From assembly GCF_019645835.1 (NCBI RefSeq), contig NZ_CP080998.1:3162001-3226000 (forward strand): DNA of 64,000 nt, given 5' to 3'. Position 1 is the first letter of the stretch, and each line of letters starts with the position of its first letter. This DNA comes from Mycolicibacterium holsaticum DSM 44478 = JCM 12374. GTDB lineage: Bacteria > Actinomycetota > Actinomycetes > Mycobacteriales > Mycobacteriaceae. The notes beneath the pieces are model-generated. The model was not told the origin of the DNA. It worked only from the letters and a program-made list of their open reading frames with translations, and made no database searches. Below are positions 1 through 7,750 of this stretch, piece after piece. Both the position numbers and the translations under genes were made by a program.

Positions 1-2
1 AC

Positions 3-716
3 CTTGGCCCCGACAACCGCGAAACACCAACCATTGACGTCGTGATTACACACGAGCCATCAACGATGTTGCAATCAATTGGCTTGCAGGCTGGAGACAG
101 AACAATCGGGGATGGTTACAGGCTGCTCGTGTACCGAACAGATCCCGATCCAACTTTCCTCACTTTCACGATGGGGCCTGTCACGCTGCGACTTTCGGGC
201 TGGCTAGATAGGTTCCAACAGAGAATGAGCGAGGCGCGGGAGCGCGATCACCAAATATGGGATACGCAGAAGACCATCGCCTACCAGCTTGTGCACCAAG
301 CCCTGCTCGATTCGAATCCAGAGACGCGGCACATACAGCTTGTCACCGCGATTGAGGTGCTCTTCAAAGAGCAGCGTCGTCCGCAACCGGTTCTGGATGC
401 GCTCGACAAGCTGCTCAGCGACGTCGCCGAATGGTCCGAGTGCGACGCAAAGACTTCCATCTCAGAAATACTGCGACAGGACAAGAAAGAATCAATCTCG
501 CGCACTGGACAGGAATACGTGTCCGCAAGGTTGCGCGGTACCTACCGCGACATGACGCCAGCAGCCTTTTTCAAGGACGTCTACGGCATTAGGAGTCGGC
601 TCGTCCACGGCCCGAGCGGCAACAAACCGAGGCCGACCAATGACGAGCTGAACAATATCTGGGTCGACGTCCTCAAATTTGCTCTCGATCTCTTGGATAC
701 TTGCGAGACTGAATGA
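3..716 (+). CDS. HEPN-domain protein (Apea-like), 5' end outside the window
   Basis: The reading frame is open to the left edge, so the gene probably starts upstream; the first start codon inside is a GTG at 42, which gives 224 residues. Counted from there, the C-terminal half resembles Apea-like HEPN domains: a helical segment around 95-125 (VTAIEVLFKE) and, at R184 to H189, the motif RSRLVH in the context YGIRSRLVHGPSG. This fits the R-X4-6-H signature of HEPN ribonucleases. HEPN proteins of this kind are often toxins or abortive-infection effectors. No antitoxin-like nucleotidyltransferase is visible within the window. The RNase role is inferred from the motif alone. Confidence 0.7.
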   Translation, partial: LGPDNRETPTIDVVITHEPSTMLQSIGLQAGDRTIGDGYRLLVYRTDPDPTFLTFTMGPVTLRLSGWLDRFQQRMSEARERDHQIWDTQKTIAYQLVHQALLDSNPETRHIQLVTAIEVLFKEQRRPQPVLDALDKLLSDVAEWSECDAKTSISEILRQDKKESISRTGQEYVSARLRGTYRDMTPAAFFKDVYGIRSRLVHGPSGNKPRPTNDELNNIWVDVLKFALDLLDTCETE

Positions 717-838
717 CGCGCGAGCTGCCTAACCTGCAATAGAAACCAAACGATTCGCAATCGACGCCGCGCAGTGTGCGCGCAGTACGGAAATTTGGTC
801 GCGTTCAACTGACCTCGACAGATAGCGTGTGTCGCACC

Positions 839-1909
839 ATGACCGACAAACGCGCCGACGCGATGGAAGACCTGCTGAGCAGAGCGGGCCTCATGTTCGG
901 CGTCGCCGACAAGGCGGTGAGGATATGGCGTCTCGGCGAGTGGGCGCTACTACATCGGGTGCGGCAAGACGACGGCAGCAGTCACGGACCCGACCCTGTC
1001 CGGTTTGTGCCCGACAAAGGCAGCAGCCTCGCGCTTGATGACGCTGGATTTGAGCTCGAAATTGCTGCCACGATGTTGCCTCTGGCCGACGCCGACCAGC
1101 GACAGAATCTGGTGAGCACCAATGCACGGTTCCCTGCGATGGTCGCCGCCGAGAATCTCGTCGGTGCCGTTCAGGTGCATGGTGCGGCGCTCAAAGAGAG
1201 GCGAACGAGCAACGTGTCCATTGGCACGCTATGCCGCAGCGCAATCGAGAACGCCGCGAAAACTGTCTGGCTCCTCTGCGAACCCGACAGGGCAGTGCGA
1301 CGTGCGAGGTGCTTGGGATACACCGCACGTGAACGCTCATACCAGAAGAGCTACATCGAGATCGAGGAGCAGATTTACGCGCAGCGCGGCGACAACTCCA
1401 GCCCACAGTATCGGCTTTTCGAGGAAACCAAACAGAAGTACGAGACACGCCACCAGCTCATCGAGGCATTGCCCGAGGACAGGGTCATCAAGCCCCCGCG
1501 GAAGTTCGAGAAGATTGTTGAGGTGGCGGCCAAGTGGATAGACGACAATCCGCCCCCACACGTCACAGCGGCGAACGGTTTGCAGTACGGCATGACCCTT
1601 GGCGCACAACGGTTCTACGCGTTCGGGTCTAGTTTCGTGCACGGCTACAAATGGATGAGCGATTACGTCGGGAGTGAACGCGACATCCTGGCGCAAATCT
1701 CCGATGGGCTCGCAGCCGCCGTAACCATGACTGAGTGCGCGGTTGCACTCTACGAGGCGCAATCGACGCATCCGGCCAGAACCGTTGTACGGCAGAAGAA
1801 CTACCCGCACTGGCTAGAGCCAACACTGGAGGCGTGGCGACCGCGCTACCAGCAAGATACGTCCACGTTCGCCGAGCCGATGGGCTGCGAGGGAACGGCC
1901 AGCGGCTAG
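839..1909 (+). CDS. Hypothetical protein of the accessory island
   Basis: A 356-residue protein read from the ATG at 839; an in-frame GTG at 776 would add 21 residues, but those are basic and unlike the rest. I do not recognise the family. The sequence is soluble and helical, with a segment around SIGTLCRSAIENAAKTVWLL followed by an Arg/Tyr-rich stretch and, near the C-terminus, SSFVHGYKW, loosely like HEPN-type helices. No signal peptide or membrane segment is seen. It lies 120 bp after the HEPN gene in the same direction, so the two may form one accessory module. Function unknown. Confidence 0.65.
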   Translation: MTDKRADAMEDLLSRAGLMFGVADKAVRIWRLGEWALLHRVRQDDGSSHGPDPVRFVPDKGSSLALDDAGFELEIAATMLPLADADQRQNLVSTNARFPAMVAAENLVGAVQVHGAALKERRTSNVSIGTLCRSAIENAAKTVWLLCEPDRAVRRARCLGYTARERSYQKSYIEIEEQIYAQRGDNSSPQYRLFEETKQKYETRHQLIEALPEDRVIKPPRKFEKIVEVAAKWIDDNPPPHVTAANGLQYGMTLGAQRFYAFGSSFVHGYKWMSDYVGSERDILAQISDGLAAAVTMTECAVALYEAQSTHPARTVVRQKNYPHWLEPTLEAWRPRYQQDTSTFAEPMGCEGTASG

Positions 1910-2033
1910 GTGTCGGTATCGGCTGGATAATCGCGTCCATGGTTACCCCGTCGACTCGACGACCCGCACCTGCTGCGGCGGCATCGGCCGCCACACACCC
2001 GAATGCGCGCCACCGCCCCTACCGGCCGGCGCT

Positions 2034-2426
2034 TTGGACGGCAGCGAGTTCGACAGTGTCGACACCCGCGTCGTGTTGGGCCGCCGCCTGGTGGTGCCCG
2101 GTGGCGCTTCGGTGCGGGCGGCCGCGATCCAACGCCGTACCGGGGTGATCTGCGACGACCCCGGCGAGGAACGCCCGTCGGTGCACCTCGGCGTTGACGG
2201 CGAGTTGACGCCGGATGCTGCGCGCGTATTGGCCCAGCATTTGTGCGCGGCGGCCGACCGGGCCGACGGATGGGCGCGTGAGGCGGCGAAAACACGGCAC
2301 CCCGCCGGGCGGCCCGCTGGCGCGCGATCACGGGCGGGCGCGCTGATGGACACGATCAACCCCCCGCCGTGTCGGCCGTGTCCCGCAGAGCCGGTAGCTC
2401 AGTTGGTTACAGCCGTGAACTCATAA
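2034..2426 (+). CDS. Hypothetical protein, possibly decayed
   Basis: The only usual start in this frame is a TTG at 2034, but the frame stays open upstream to before 1920 with Cys/His-containing sequence (TRTCCGGIGRHTPECAPPPL), so the N-terminus may have been lost or the start is unusual. The core, around VVPGGASVRAAAIQRRTGVI and LTPDAARVLAQHL, reads as a genuine small mycobacterial protein. The last 13 codons run into a tRNA-like sequence, another sign that the locus has been rearranged. Family not recognised. Confidence 0.35.
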   Translation: MDGSEFDSVDTRVVLGRRLVVPGGASVRAAAIQRRTGVICDDPGEERPSVHLGVDGELTPDAARVLAQHLCAAADRADGWAREAAKTRHPAGRPAGARSRAGALMDTINPPPCRPCPAEPVAQLVTAVNS

Positions 2427-2461
2427 TCCGTAGGTCACGGGTTGAGGGCCCGCCCTACTCC
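2388..2461 (+). pseudogene. Degenerate tRNA-Met (CAT anticodon) remnant
   Basis: The stretch shows the D-arm signature TAGCTCAGTTGGTTA, the anticodon loop CTCATAA with CAT at 2422-2424, then TCCGTAGGTCAC and a T-arm-like region, much like actinobacterial elongator tRNA-Met. Folding by eye gives mismatches in every stem: two in the acceptor, one or more in the D stem, one in the anticodon stem, one in the T stem. The T loop reads TTGAGGG instead of TTCGANT. It therefore looks like a decayed tRNA or a poor phage-type tRNA rather than a working gene. Such remnants suggest past phage or plasmid integration. Confidence 0.5.
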
Positions 2462-2545
2462 TGAACAACAGCTGTGTTCACGTAGGCCCGGGGGTGCCAG
2501 GGGTGGCGCGACTAAAATGCAACGCGACATTGAGAGGGGATTTTC

Positions 2546-2932
2546 ATGGTCGACAACAAGGGTCCGATGCGCATCGTGAAAGTGGAGCTACCCGACGAAA
2601 GCCTCAAAACGCGCCGAATCCTGGCGCGACGACACGGCAATCAATACCCGGTGATCGTGTATTTCTCACGGCCAGCCGACGCCTTTGAGCGCGTCGCGTT
2701 GGAAGACGAGCTTGATATCAAGTTCGACGAAGACGACCCGATGTGTGCGCTTCATCTGGCCACGACGCTAGAGATGTTCGAGAACGAGATCGAAGGCATC
2801 AATTCAAGCATCGACAACGCAGTTGCAAATGCTCACACCGACCGCGAGGCAGCCGAGAAAGAAGATGCACGCCTGAATGCACTCGCCGACAAGCTGACCC
2901 GCGATCTGCAATCATCGTTCAGAGAGGGCTAG
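2546..2932 (+). CDS. Hypothetical acidic protein
   Basis: A 128-residue protein starting at an ATG preceded by a good ribosome-binding site (GAGAGGGGA, 5 nt upstream). The N-terminal half looks like a small beta-rich domain (MRIVKVELPDES, then NQYPVIVYFSRP). The C-terminal half is a charged helix, probably coiled coil (ENEIEGINSSIDNAVANAH, then REAAEKEDARLNALADKLT). No Cys, signal peptide or membrane segment. It stands alone after the tRNA remnant. Family not recognised; the RBS and composition make it a credible gene. Confidence 0.6.
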   Translation: MVDNKGPMRIVKVELPDESLKTRRILARRHGNQYPVIVYFSRPADAFERVALEDELDIKFDEDDPMCALHLATTLEMFENEIEGINSSIDNAVANAHTDREAAEKEDARLNALADKLTRDLQSSFREG

Positions 2933-3119
2933 TCCGGTTCGTAGTCGACTACCAGGCTGGTCTACAACTCCGGCCGCCCGCTCGTCGTAGGCGTAAGTGG
3001 CTGAGACCGTCCCGAGAGCGCGCCAGTCGGCGACCCCACCCGGGAGCGCCGGGTGGGGTCGCGTCGATGCAGCTCCCGACTGAGCGTGTTCGACTGTCGA
3101 GACGAAGATGCCTCGGCTC

Positions 3120-3512
3120 TTATCGATTTGGGTCGGATAAGACGATGCCGCCTACCGAATTTCGAATATTGTCGAACGCCTTTTTGTACGCAATCCTATG
3201 CTGCTCGATTGCCTCCAAGGCCGCCTTTTGCTGGGCCGCCCATCGCTCTTCAATCACCCTTCGGTGATTGTCAAACTCCATTTTCAACTGGTCGTTAGCT
3301 GTTCCCTGCTGGGCTGCTTTTGCCTGGTCGCTCGCATCGGCGAACGCCTTTTGAACCGCCTTCCAGTGTTCGTCGAATCGCTCGGTAATGGCTCTACTCT
3401 GCGCGTCGAACTGGGTTGTAATCTGGTCTTGGATCGCTGACATCCGCTTCTCGCCCTCGGCAAGGAACTCGGCCAAATAGTCGTCGAGCTTCTTAGTCGG
3501 GTCATCCGCCAC
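3120..3512 (-). CDS. Hypothetical coiled-coil protein
   Basis: A 130-residue protein with a GTG start behind the RBS GAAGGTAGG. It is almost entirely charged helix (KKLDDYLAEFLAEGEKRMSA, later FDEHWKAVQKAF and HRRVIEERWAAQQKAALEAI) and so likely an extended coiled coil. Aromatic residues (W, F, Y) recur along the helices. There is no membrane segment. It lies downstream of three very small genes on the same strand and may be the last gene of that transcript, with a gap of about 105 bp. Function unknown; phage or plasmid cargo is plausible from the context. Confidence 0.6.
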   Translation of the reverse strand: MADDPTKKLDDYLAEFLAEGEKRMSAIQDQITTQFDAQSRAITERFDEHWKAVQKAFADASDQAKAAQQGTANDQLKMEFDNHRRVIEERWAAQQKAALEAIEQHRIAYKKAFDNIRNSVGGIVLSDPNR

Positions 3513-3617
3513 GTGTAACCTACCTTCTATTTAGCGCCAAACGGGTTACCAAGTCTTCATGGTGGCATCGGTGGAGGCGCGGGACAACCAACTCGTCCGT
3601 CGTCGAGCACCAGACAG

Positions 3618-3809
3618 TCAGCGCGGTGGCGAAGTGTTCAACTGCTGTAAACGAGCATTCCGCAGCTCGGCCAACTGCTGCCGGGTCACCTTGCGACCAT
3701 CGAGGACCAGTAGCGTGTCGACGTTGAACGGCTCATCAGGTGTTGCGATCGCCTCCGCCAGCGGATCATCCGGCGGCACGGGCGGATTCCTCAACTTCTT
3801 ACGCCCCAT
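3618..3809 (-). CDS. Small hypothetical protein (63 aa)
   Basis: The frame is open further upstream, but the convincing start is the ATG giving MGRKKLRNPPVPPDD, which overlaps the stop of the previous small gene as TGATG, a usual translational-coupling arrangement. The protein is basic at its N-terminus, proline-rich, then ends in a short helix (GRKVTRQQLAELRNARLQQL). No known domain. The arrangement of tiny coupled cistrons resembles mobile-element gene strings. Confidence 0.5.
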   Translation of the reverse strand: MGRKKLRNPPVPPDDPLAEAIATPDEPFNVDTLLVLDGRKVTRQQLAELRNARLQQLNTSPPR

Positions 3810-3910
3810 CAGGTCGACCCATCCTCTATATCGTCGGGCAGGCCCAACGCCGCCAACAGCTTTGTGAACAGCAAGCACTGTTGCCGCGCTTCGGCGGCCG
3901 CTGGGTTCAC
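3809..3910 (-). CDS. Very small hypothetical protein (33 aa)
   Basis: A GTG-started cistron coding VNPAAAEARQQCLLFTKLLA followed by ALGLPDDIEDGST. It is in the same frame as the zinc-finger gene upstream, separated from it by that gene's TAG stop and 11 sense codons, so it may once have been that protein's C-terminal part. Its own stop overlaps the next start by one base (TGATG). The amphipathic helix looks like protein rather than chance. Reading it as a separate cistron is an inference. Confidence 0.35.
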   Translation of the reverse strand: MNPAAAEARQQCLLFTKLLAALGLPDDIEDGST

Positions 3911-3943
3911 CCGCTCGCCCTGTTGACGACCGCGCCAAGCGGC

Positions 3944-4105
3944 CTACGGCTGATCGCCCTTCGCCCGCTTGTGAGCACGGTAGGACTTCATCCGGCACCT
4001 GTCAGAACACCACCTCCGGCCACGCCCCGACAGCGTCTCGCGCACATATTCGCCGCACCAACCGCACGGAATCCACGGCCATTCCCAGCCCACGTCAACG
4101 CTCAT
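3944..4105 (-). CDS. Zinc-finger microprotein (53 aa)
   Basis: An ATG-started frame of 53 residues: an aromatic N-terminus (VGWEWPWIPCGWCGEYV), then the second metal pair in RRWCSDRCRMKSYRAHKRAK. The four cysteines form CxxC-x(17)-CxxxC, a compact zinc-ribbon/FCS-like finger followed by a strongly basic helix, suited to nucleic-acid binding. Small proteins of this type are common on actinobacterial phages and plasmids. It heads a minus-strand string of tiny genes. An in-frame TAG separates it from the 33-aa frame downstream. Confidence 0.6.
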   Translation of the reverse strand: MSVDVGWEWPWIPCGWCGEYVRETLSGRGRRWCSDRCRMKSYRAHKRAKGDQP

Positions 4106-4161
4106 TATCAGCCATTATCCGGTGTTGACGGCGGTCGGGCGGCCGTGCGGTCGATACAGCG

Positions 4162-4416
4162 TTGGCCGAACCCCAGGCGCTATTACTCATTGAATCAAAA
4201 CCCATCCGCGACAGGCGATTTGCCCTAACAATCGTGTCGCGTTGGCCCCCAAATGAAAATGCTGCTATTAAGGACGCCGCGATGAAGTTGCTGTATCTCG
4301 GATTGCGCAACATCTCCAGCGATAGAGGAGGTTTCTCGGGTACCGGAACATACAACTGGACTGTGGCATTGAACACACTGGCCAAGTTGTCCCCAGGGCG
4401 AATTCCGTTGTATTAG
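4162..4416 (+). pseudogene. IS256/mutator-type transposase C-terminal remnant
   Basis: Eighty-four codons from a TTG. The last 55 or so (from SRWPPNENAAIK through AAMKLLYLGLRNIS to YNWTVALNTLAKLSPGRI, ending PLY-stop) match the way IS256-family transposases end: the FPNE-like segment, a KLLYLxxRNI helix, then W-x-x-ALN-x-x-A-x-x-x-x-GR. The catalytic DDE part is absent, and nothing in the 60 bp upstream continues it. No terminal inverted repeats were found by eye. The assignment rests on pattern memory. Confidence 0.45.
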
Positions 4417-4430
4417 AATACGCTTCGTAG

Positions 4431-4703
4431 TCACACCACCTCTGACTTACATAAAATTCGTGACGGGCTCTCTCCCCAAACGCACTGACGTAGGGCTGTT
4501 AAGCCCCCCAAGCCAAACGAGTCCAGCACATTTGGAAGGACTAACCCCATCAGGCCACTGACAATCGTCCCTCCGACCCAATCCTTGACCAACCAGTCGA
4601 GAGTCTGCTTCTGCCACAGCAACTGCTTGAGCGGGTCGTTACCCGCCTCGATCAGCCCCGCGAACCCGGGCGTCAGCGCCGGCTGTTGTTGACCGGAGTG
4701 CAC
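4431..4703 (-). CDS. Hypothetical membrane protein (about 90 aa)
   Basis: Read from a GTG within the 3' part of the upstream zinc-finger gene, so the two overlap in different frames. The middle is a convincing protein stretch (GLIEAGNDPLKQLLWQKQTL), then DWLVKDWVGGTIVSG and a hydrophobic segment (LMGLVLPNVLDSFGLGG) that could span the membrane once. The start is uncertain; the frame is open up to 4736. Function unknown. Confidence 0.4.
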   Translation of the reverse strand: MHSGQQQPALTPGFAGLIEAGNDPLKQLLWQKQTLDWLVKDWVGGTIVSGLMGLVLPNVLDSFGLGGLTALRQCVWGESPSRILCKSEVV

Positions 4704-4800
4704 GCTGCTTGCACACCGGCGAACAATACGCAGCACTCGCTTTGCCCTTGAAGTCGTCCCCGCAGGCAGCGCAGGGTTTTAGAGCCGCCGCCACCGGCAC
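4639..4800 (-). CDS. Zinc-finger microprotein (about 53 aa)
   Basis: The supported part runs from a GTG giving VPVAAALKPCAACGDDFKGK, then ASAAYCSPVCKQRALR. The four cysteines (CAAC and CSPVC) make a compact FCS/zinc-ribbon finger followed by basic residues, the same architecture as the 53-aa protein 0.5 kb away but with different flanks. The frame is open upstream to 4887, with sequence that does not look conserved. Likely mobile-element cargo that binds nucleic acid; that role is inferred only from the finger. Confidence 0.5.
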   Translation of the reverse strand: MPVAAALKPCAACGDDFKGKASAAYCSPVCKQRALRSTTAGADARVRGADRGG

Positions 4801-4969
4801 CCCCGAGAAGTCGCAGAGGGCAAAGAAAAACGCATCGATCCGGCACGCCTTGCCGTAACGCGAGCCTGCCGCCGAGCGTGCAGGCAACGTATTGCAGAGG
4901 GTGTCGCGGCATCCGTAGGCGTCCCGCGGAGGGGTGACCCCTACCCGTCTTGGGTGATAATTTCCTGGG

Positions 4970-5602
4970 TCAGTTGATGGAAGAACGCTTGGTCGCGTTT
5001 AGTTCTGAGGTGTTGATCTTCTCGGCCGTCTCGCCGGGAATTGCGCCCAACATTTCCTCTGCGGGACGGGCTTCCGAGCCGTGCTTGCGCTCCAGTGGGG
5101 GCAATCCCATCTCTCGCCGAGCTGAATCGATGAACTCCTGTTCGTACATCGAGGCGGTGGCGAAGAGTTTGGAATCGATGTCCTTCGGCTGTCGTCCGCC
5201 GGCGCGAGCACACGCTATTTGGCGGGCGGCCTTGACGAGCTTGACCAGAGTATCCTCGGTTTCTTGACTCATCGCTACAAGTCGCAGTGCCGTGAACGCA
5301 GCCTCTTGGCGCTGCCGGACTGGGCGCCCTTCTTCGTCGAAGAAGGGCATCATCTCTTGGAGGCGAGGGTGTTCGGCTGCACGAATCTTCGTGCCGTCCA
5401 GCAATATGTACGCTAAGTACTCGCGGTGCGCCACCAGAAACTCTTTGTAGACTTCCAGTCTGGTGTCCCGCCAATGCTTTTCGTGCTCGCGTTGCCAGGT
5501 TCGTTTGTCTCTGAAGACCGGAATCCAAGCGCCGAGGCCGGCACCGAATAACGCGGCCCCAGCCGTGACGAAGACGGTCCACAGTGGTGTGGCTCCCCCC
5601 AC
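4970..5602 (-). CDS. Membrane-anchored coiled-coil protein
   Basis: The start is chosen at the GTG preceded by AAGGGGGG at about 3 nt; the frame is open for another 175 codons upstream without credible sequence. The roughly 210-residue product has one N-terminal membrane segment (residues about 5-25, PLWTVFVTAGAALFGAGLGA) followed by a long charged cytoplasmic helix region (RDKRTWQREHEKHWRDTRLE) and further helices. A possible -10 (TAAAAT on the minus strand) lies about 40 nt upstream. One-TM plus helix proteins of this size are frequent prophage cargo. Family not recognised. Confidence 0.55.
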   Translation of the reverse strand: MGGATPLWTVFVTAGAALFGAGLGAWIPVFRDKRTWQREHEKHWRDTRLEVYKEFLVAHREYLAYILLDGTKIRAAEHPRLQEMMPFFDEEGRPVRQRQEAAFTALRLVAMSQETEDTLVKLVKAARQIACARAGGRQPKDIDSKLFATASMYEQEFIDSARREMGLPPLERKHGSEARPAEEMLGAIPGETAEKINTSELNATKRSSIN

Positions 5603-6316
5603 GATCCCCCCTTGTGCTTCGAACCGCACGTACCGAAAACAAAATTTTAGCGTGAAGGCCCCCGCAGACCTCAAACAACTTCGCGCCTCCGTTTGCCCTA
5701 TAAAGGCCGATCGGGTCCGACTTGGCGAGCTATCTCGACAGCACGTAATGCAACGTGTTCGTGCGTGCTCGCCGCTGTGGTAAGCCGCGACCTGCGGCAT
5801 CACGGGCGGAGGGCATCGCTTTCGGTGAGCGACTCGATCTCGATCTGAGGTCCGATTCCGAATGCGCATGCCCACCGTCAATTCGTGCTGATCTTGACGA
5901 GGCTCGGCGGGTGCTGAAGCCGAACCCGAGTCGGACGATGGCTCGCACAGCGACGCGGCGTGATCGTGGCGATGGTGCAGAAGGGCGCGTGTGCGCAGGT
6001 ACATCGTTCCACAACCCGATGTAGGCCGACGTCCCGCACCCGCTGTCGACACAATCGCACCAATTCGGGCGTAGCTCCCATAGCCCACCTTGGGGGATGA
6101 GGGGAATGCCGAAACGCGGCTGTTCACTCAGCCCGGGCACGCCGACCCCTCTTTTCGAAAGCTCAAATGGACAGACCCACGCGGTAATACGACCAACCGA
6201 CGAAACATTCCCATCGCAGTTCTGTCAGCCGTGGACCTGGGCCAGGTAGCCGCCCCGCTCCCCGATGACAAAATGCTGAGGGCCCCAACTCGGACGGATG
6301 TTGTCGGCCTCCCCGT
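5603..6316. other. Gene-poor stretch of about 0.7 kb
   Basis: No frame here has both a plausible start and protein-like composition. The minus-strand frame covering 5730-6140 is rich in Arg and Ser with no recognisable segment and no RBS. A minus-strand TAAAAT at 5644-5649 may be the -10 of the membrane protein to the left. I see no RNA gene or repeat. Confidence 0.4.
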
Positions 6317-6322
6317 TAGAAT
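6317..6322 (+). promoter_or_regulatory. -10 box TAGAAT, leaderless start of the PASTA lipoprotein
   Basis: TAGAAT fits the mycobacterial TANNNT -10 and ends 7 nt before the ATG at 6330, so transcription should begin at or next to the start codon. No ribosome-binding site is present, which supports a leaderless mRNA. No good -35 is seen, which is usual for mycobacterial promoters. Confidence 0.5.
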
Positions 6323-6329
6323 CTTGCGC

Positions 6330-6779
6330 ATGGGGAAACAATGTTGGACAGCAACGGTAGCGGTAGTCGGAATATTGGTCACGGGATGCTCAAGCACCCC
6401 GGCTACGCCAGCTGAAACCGTCACGGTGACTACGGAGCGTCCGGTAGCGACCGCACCGGCAACGACTATCGCGCCCGCACCCAGCTCCGCCGCTACGCCT
6501 GGAGCCCCAGTCGCGACTGCTGCGCCAGCGGGGCAATCGTGGACCATGCCAAACCTGATCGGAAGGAATCTGCAGGACGCCCAGGATGCCATCCAGGCCC
6601 TAACCAATGACGAGATTTTCTACTCCGGGTCCACTGACCTGACCGGTGAGGGTCGTAATCAGATTTTGGATGCGAATTGGCAGGTCTGTACGTCTACACC
6701 GCCGCCCGGAGCTGTCATAACCAAAGACACCACGATCGACTTTGGGGTGGTTCGGATCGACGTCGAGGACTGTCCGTGA
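6330..6779 (+). CDS. PASTA-domain lipoprotein
   Basis: The frame is open upstream, but the ATG giving MGKQCWTATVAVVGILVTGC is clearly the start: a lipoprotein signal peptide with lipobox VTGC, lipidated Cys at about residue 20. After a Thr/Ala/Pro-rich linker (about 22-72) comes a PASTA-like domain of about 75 residues (MPNLIGRNLQDAQDAIQAL, ending GAVITKDTTIDFGVV) with two Cys that may pair. Such cell-surface lipoproteins are known from mycobacteriophages and prophages, where exclusion of other phages is one suggested role. It is followed by a membrane coiled-coil gene and a tRNA-end scar, which fits prophage cargo. The role is inferred. Confidence 0.65.
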   Translation: MGKQCWTATVAVVGILVTGCSSTPATPAETVTVTTERPVATAPATTIAPAPSSAATPGAPVATAAPAGQSWTMPNLIGRNLQDAQDAIQALTNDEIFYSGSTDLTGEGRNQILDANWQVCTSTPPPGAVITKDTTIDFGVVRIDVEDCP

Positions 6780-6952
6780 AAGAGCTGGTCATCGACCGAA
6801 TACGCTCGACACCATCTTGCGCTTCGGCGCGCACCACAAGGTGCTTTCGACGGCAGCGGGATCTACATCGACAGCGTCGATTGAGGCGGTATCGCGATGG
6901 GCACGTCGCCGTTCATGTGCAAACGTTCCCGCACGACTAGATAGACCCGAGG

Positions 6953-7750
6953 ATGAGTAAGGGTTCTGACGACGTAGGCAAGGCCATCGGCGGTCTCGTC
7001 GTGTTCGTCATCGTGCTTATCGCGCTGATTCCGAAGGAGGTCTGGATCGGGCTGGGCATTCTCGCCGGGGTGGCGGTCGCTATTGGAGCAATCGTGTGGG
7101 GAATCAAGGAATACGAGGAGCATCGAACTGCAGCGAAGGAGCGAGCACGGGTGGAGCGCGCAGCACAAGCAGCAGCTGCGAAACGCGAACGTGAAGAGAA
7201 GGCCCGCAGAGAAAAGCAACGACGCATCGAGACGCTCGGTAGCAAGAATGCCGCACTGGTTGAATCCGCGCTGGGCGCAGTGAAACGAGTAGTCACCTCG
7301 GAAGCTGCTCGCACTGGATGGCTCGGCGATGTCGACTTCACCGCCGACATCCACGCAATCACTGACAAACTTCAGAAAGCCCACGCCCTGGGCAAAGTTG
7401 CCAACAAGTTGTCCGGCCTGAACAAGCCCAGTGTCGACGATCGCAAAATCCTTGCGGAGGCAAAAACAACTATCGCTAATCTGGAAATCGCTGCGATTGA
7501 CCGAGTGGAACTAATCGAGAAGTGTGCGTCAGAGGCGCGCCGCGTAGACGAATCATTACGCAATGAACGTGAGGACGCACGGACTGCGGAGCAACGCGCA
7601 GAGTTGCACGCCAAGCTGAGCGCCATGCTCTATGGAATTGAGGCAACACCAGATACCACGCCAAGGAACTCGGCGGCAGACGCAGTGATGGCACGAGTTC
7701 TGGCCTACCGGGAAATCAAAACCCAGATTCAGCGGGTCCGTGACAGCTAA
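6953..7750 (+). CDS. Two-TM coiled-coil protein, prophage-type cargo
   Basis: A 265-residue protein from an ATG with a weak CGAGG just upstream. Two hydrophobic segments follow each other (about 10-30, IGGLVVFVIVLIALI, and 31-50, WIGLGILAGVAVAIGAIVWG), then a long Ala/Lys/Glu/Arg-rich coiled coil (about 55-95) and further helices to the end. The topology, a membrane hairpin with a large cytoplasmic helical part, is common among genes expressed from mycobacterial prophages near the attachment site. It ends 85 bp before a tRNA 3'-end scar. No enzymatic motif. Possible immunity or exclusion role; unproven. Confidence 0.6.
   Translation: MSKGSDDVGKAIGGLVVFVIVLIALIPKEVWIGLGILAGVAVAIGAIVWGIKEYEEHRTAAKERARVERAAQAAAAKREREEKARREKQRRIETLGSKNAALVESALGAVKRVVTSEAARTGWLGDVDFTADIHAITDKLQKAHALGKVANKLSGLNKPSVDDRKILAEAKTTIANLEIAAIDRVELIEKCASEARRVDESLRNEREDARTAEQRAELHAKLSAMLYGIEATPDTTPRNSAADAVMARVLAYREIKTQIQRVRDS

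Noticed and set aside
3987..3998. Upstream start for the 63-aa protein at 3998 (126 codons)
   Set aside because: The extra residues are the other-frame reading of the zinc-finger and 33-aa genes; the ATG at 3809 is coupled to the previous stop.
4095..4385. 96-codon minus-strand frame
   Set aside because: It is the complement of the transposase tail and overlaps the zinc-finger gene start; no supporting signal.
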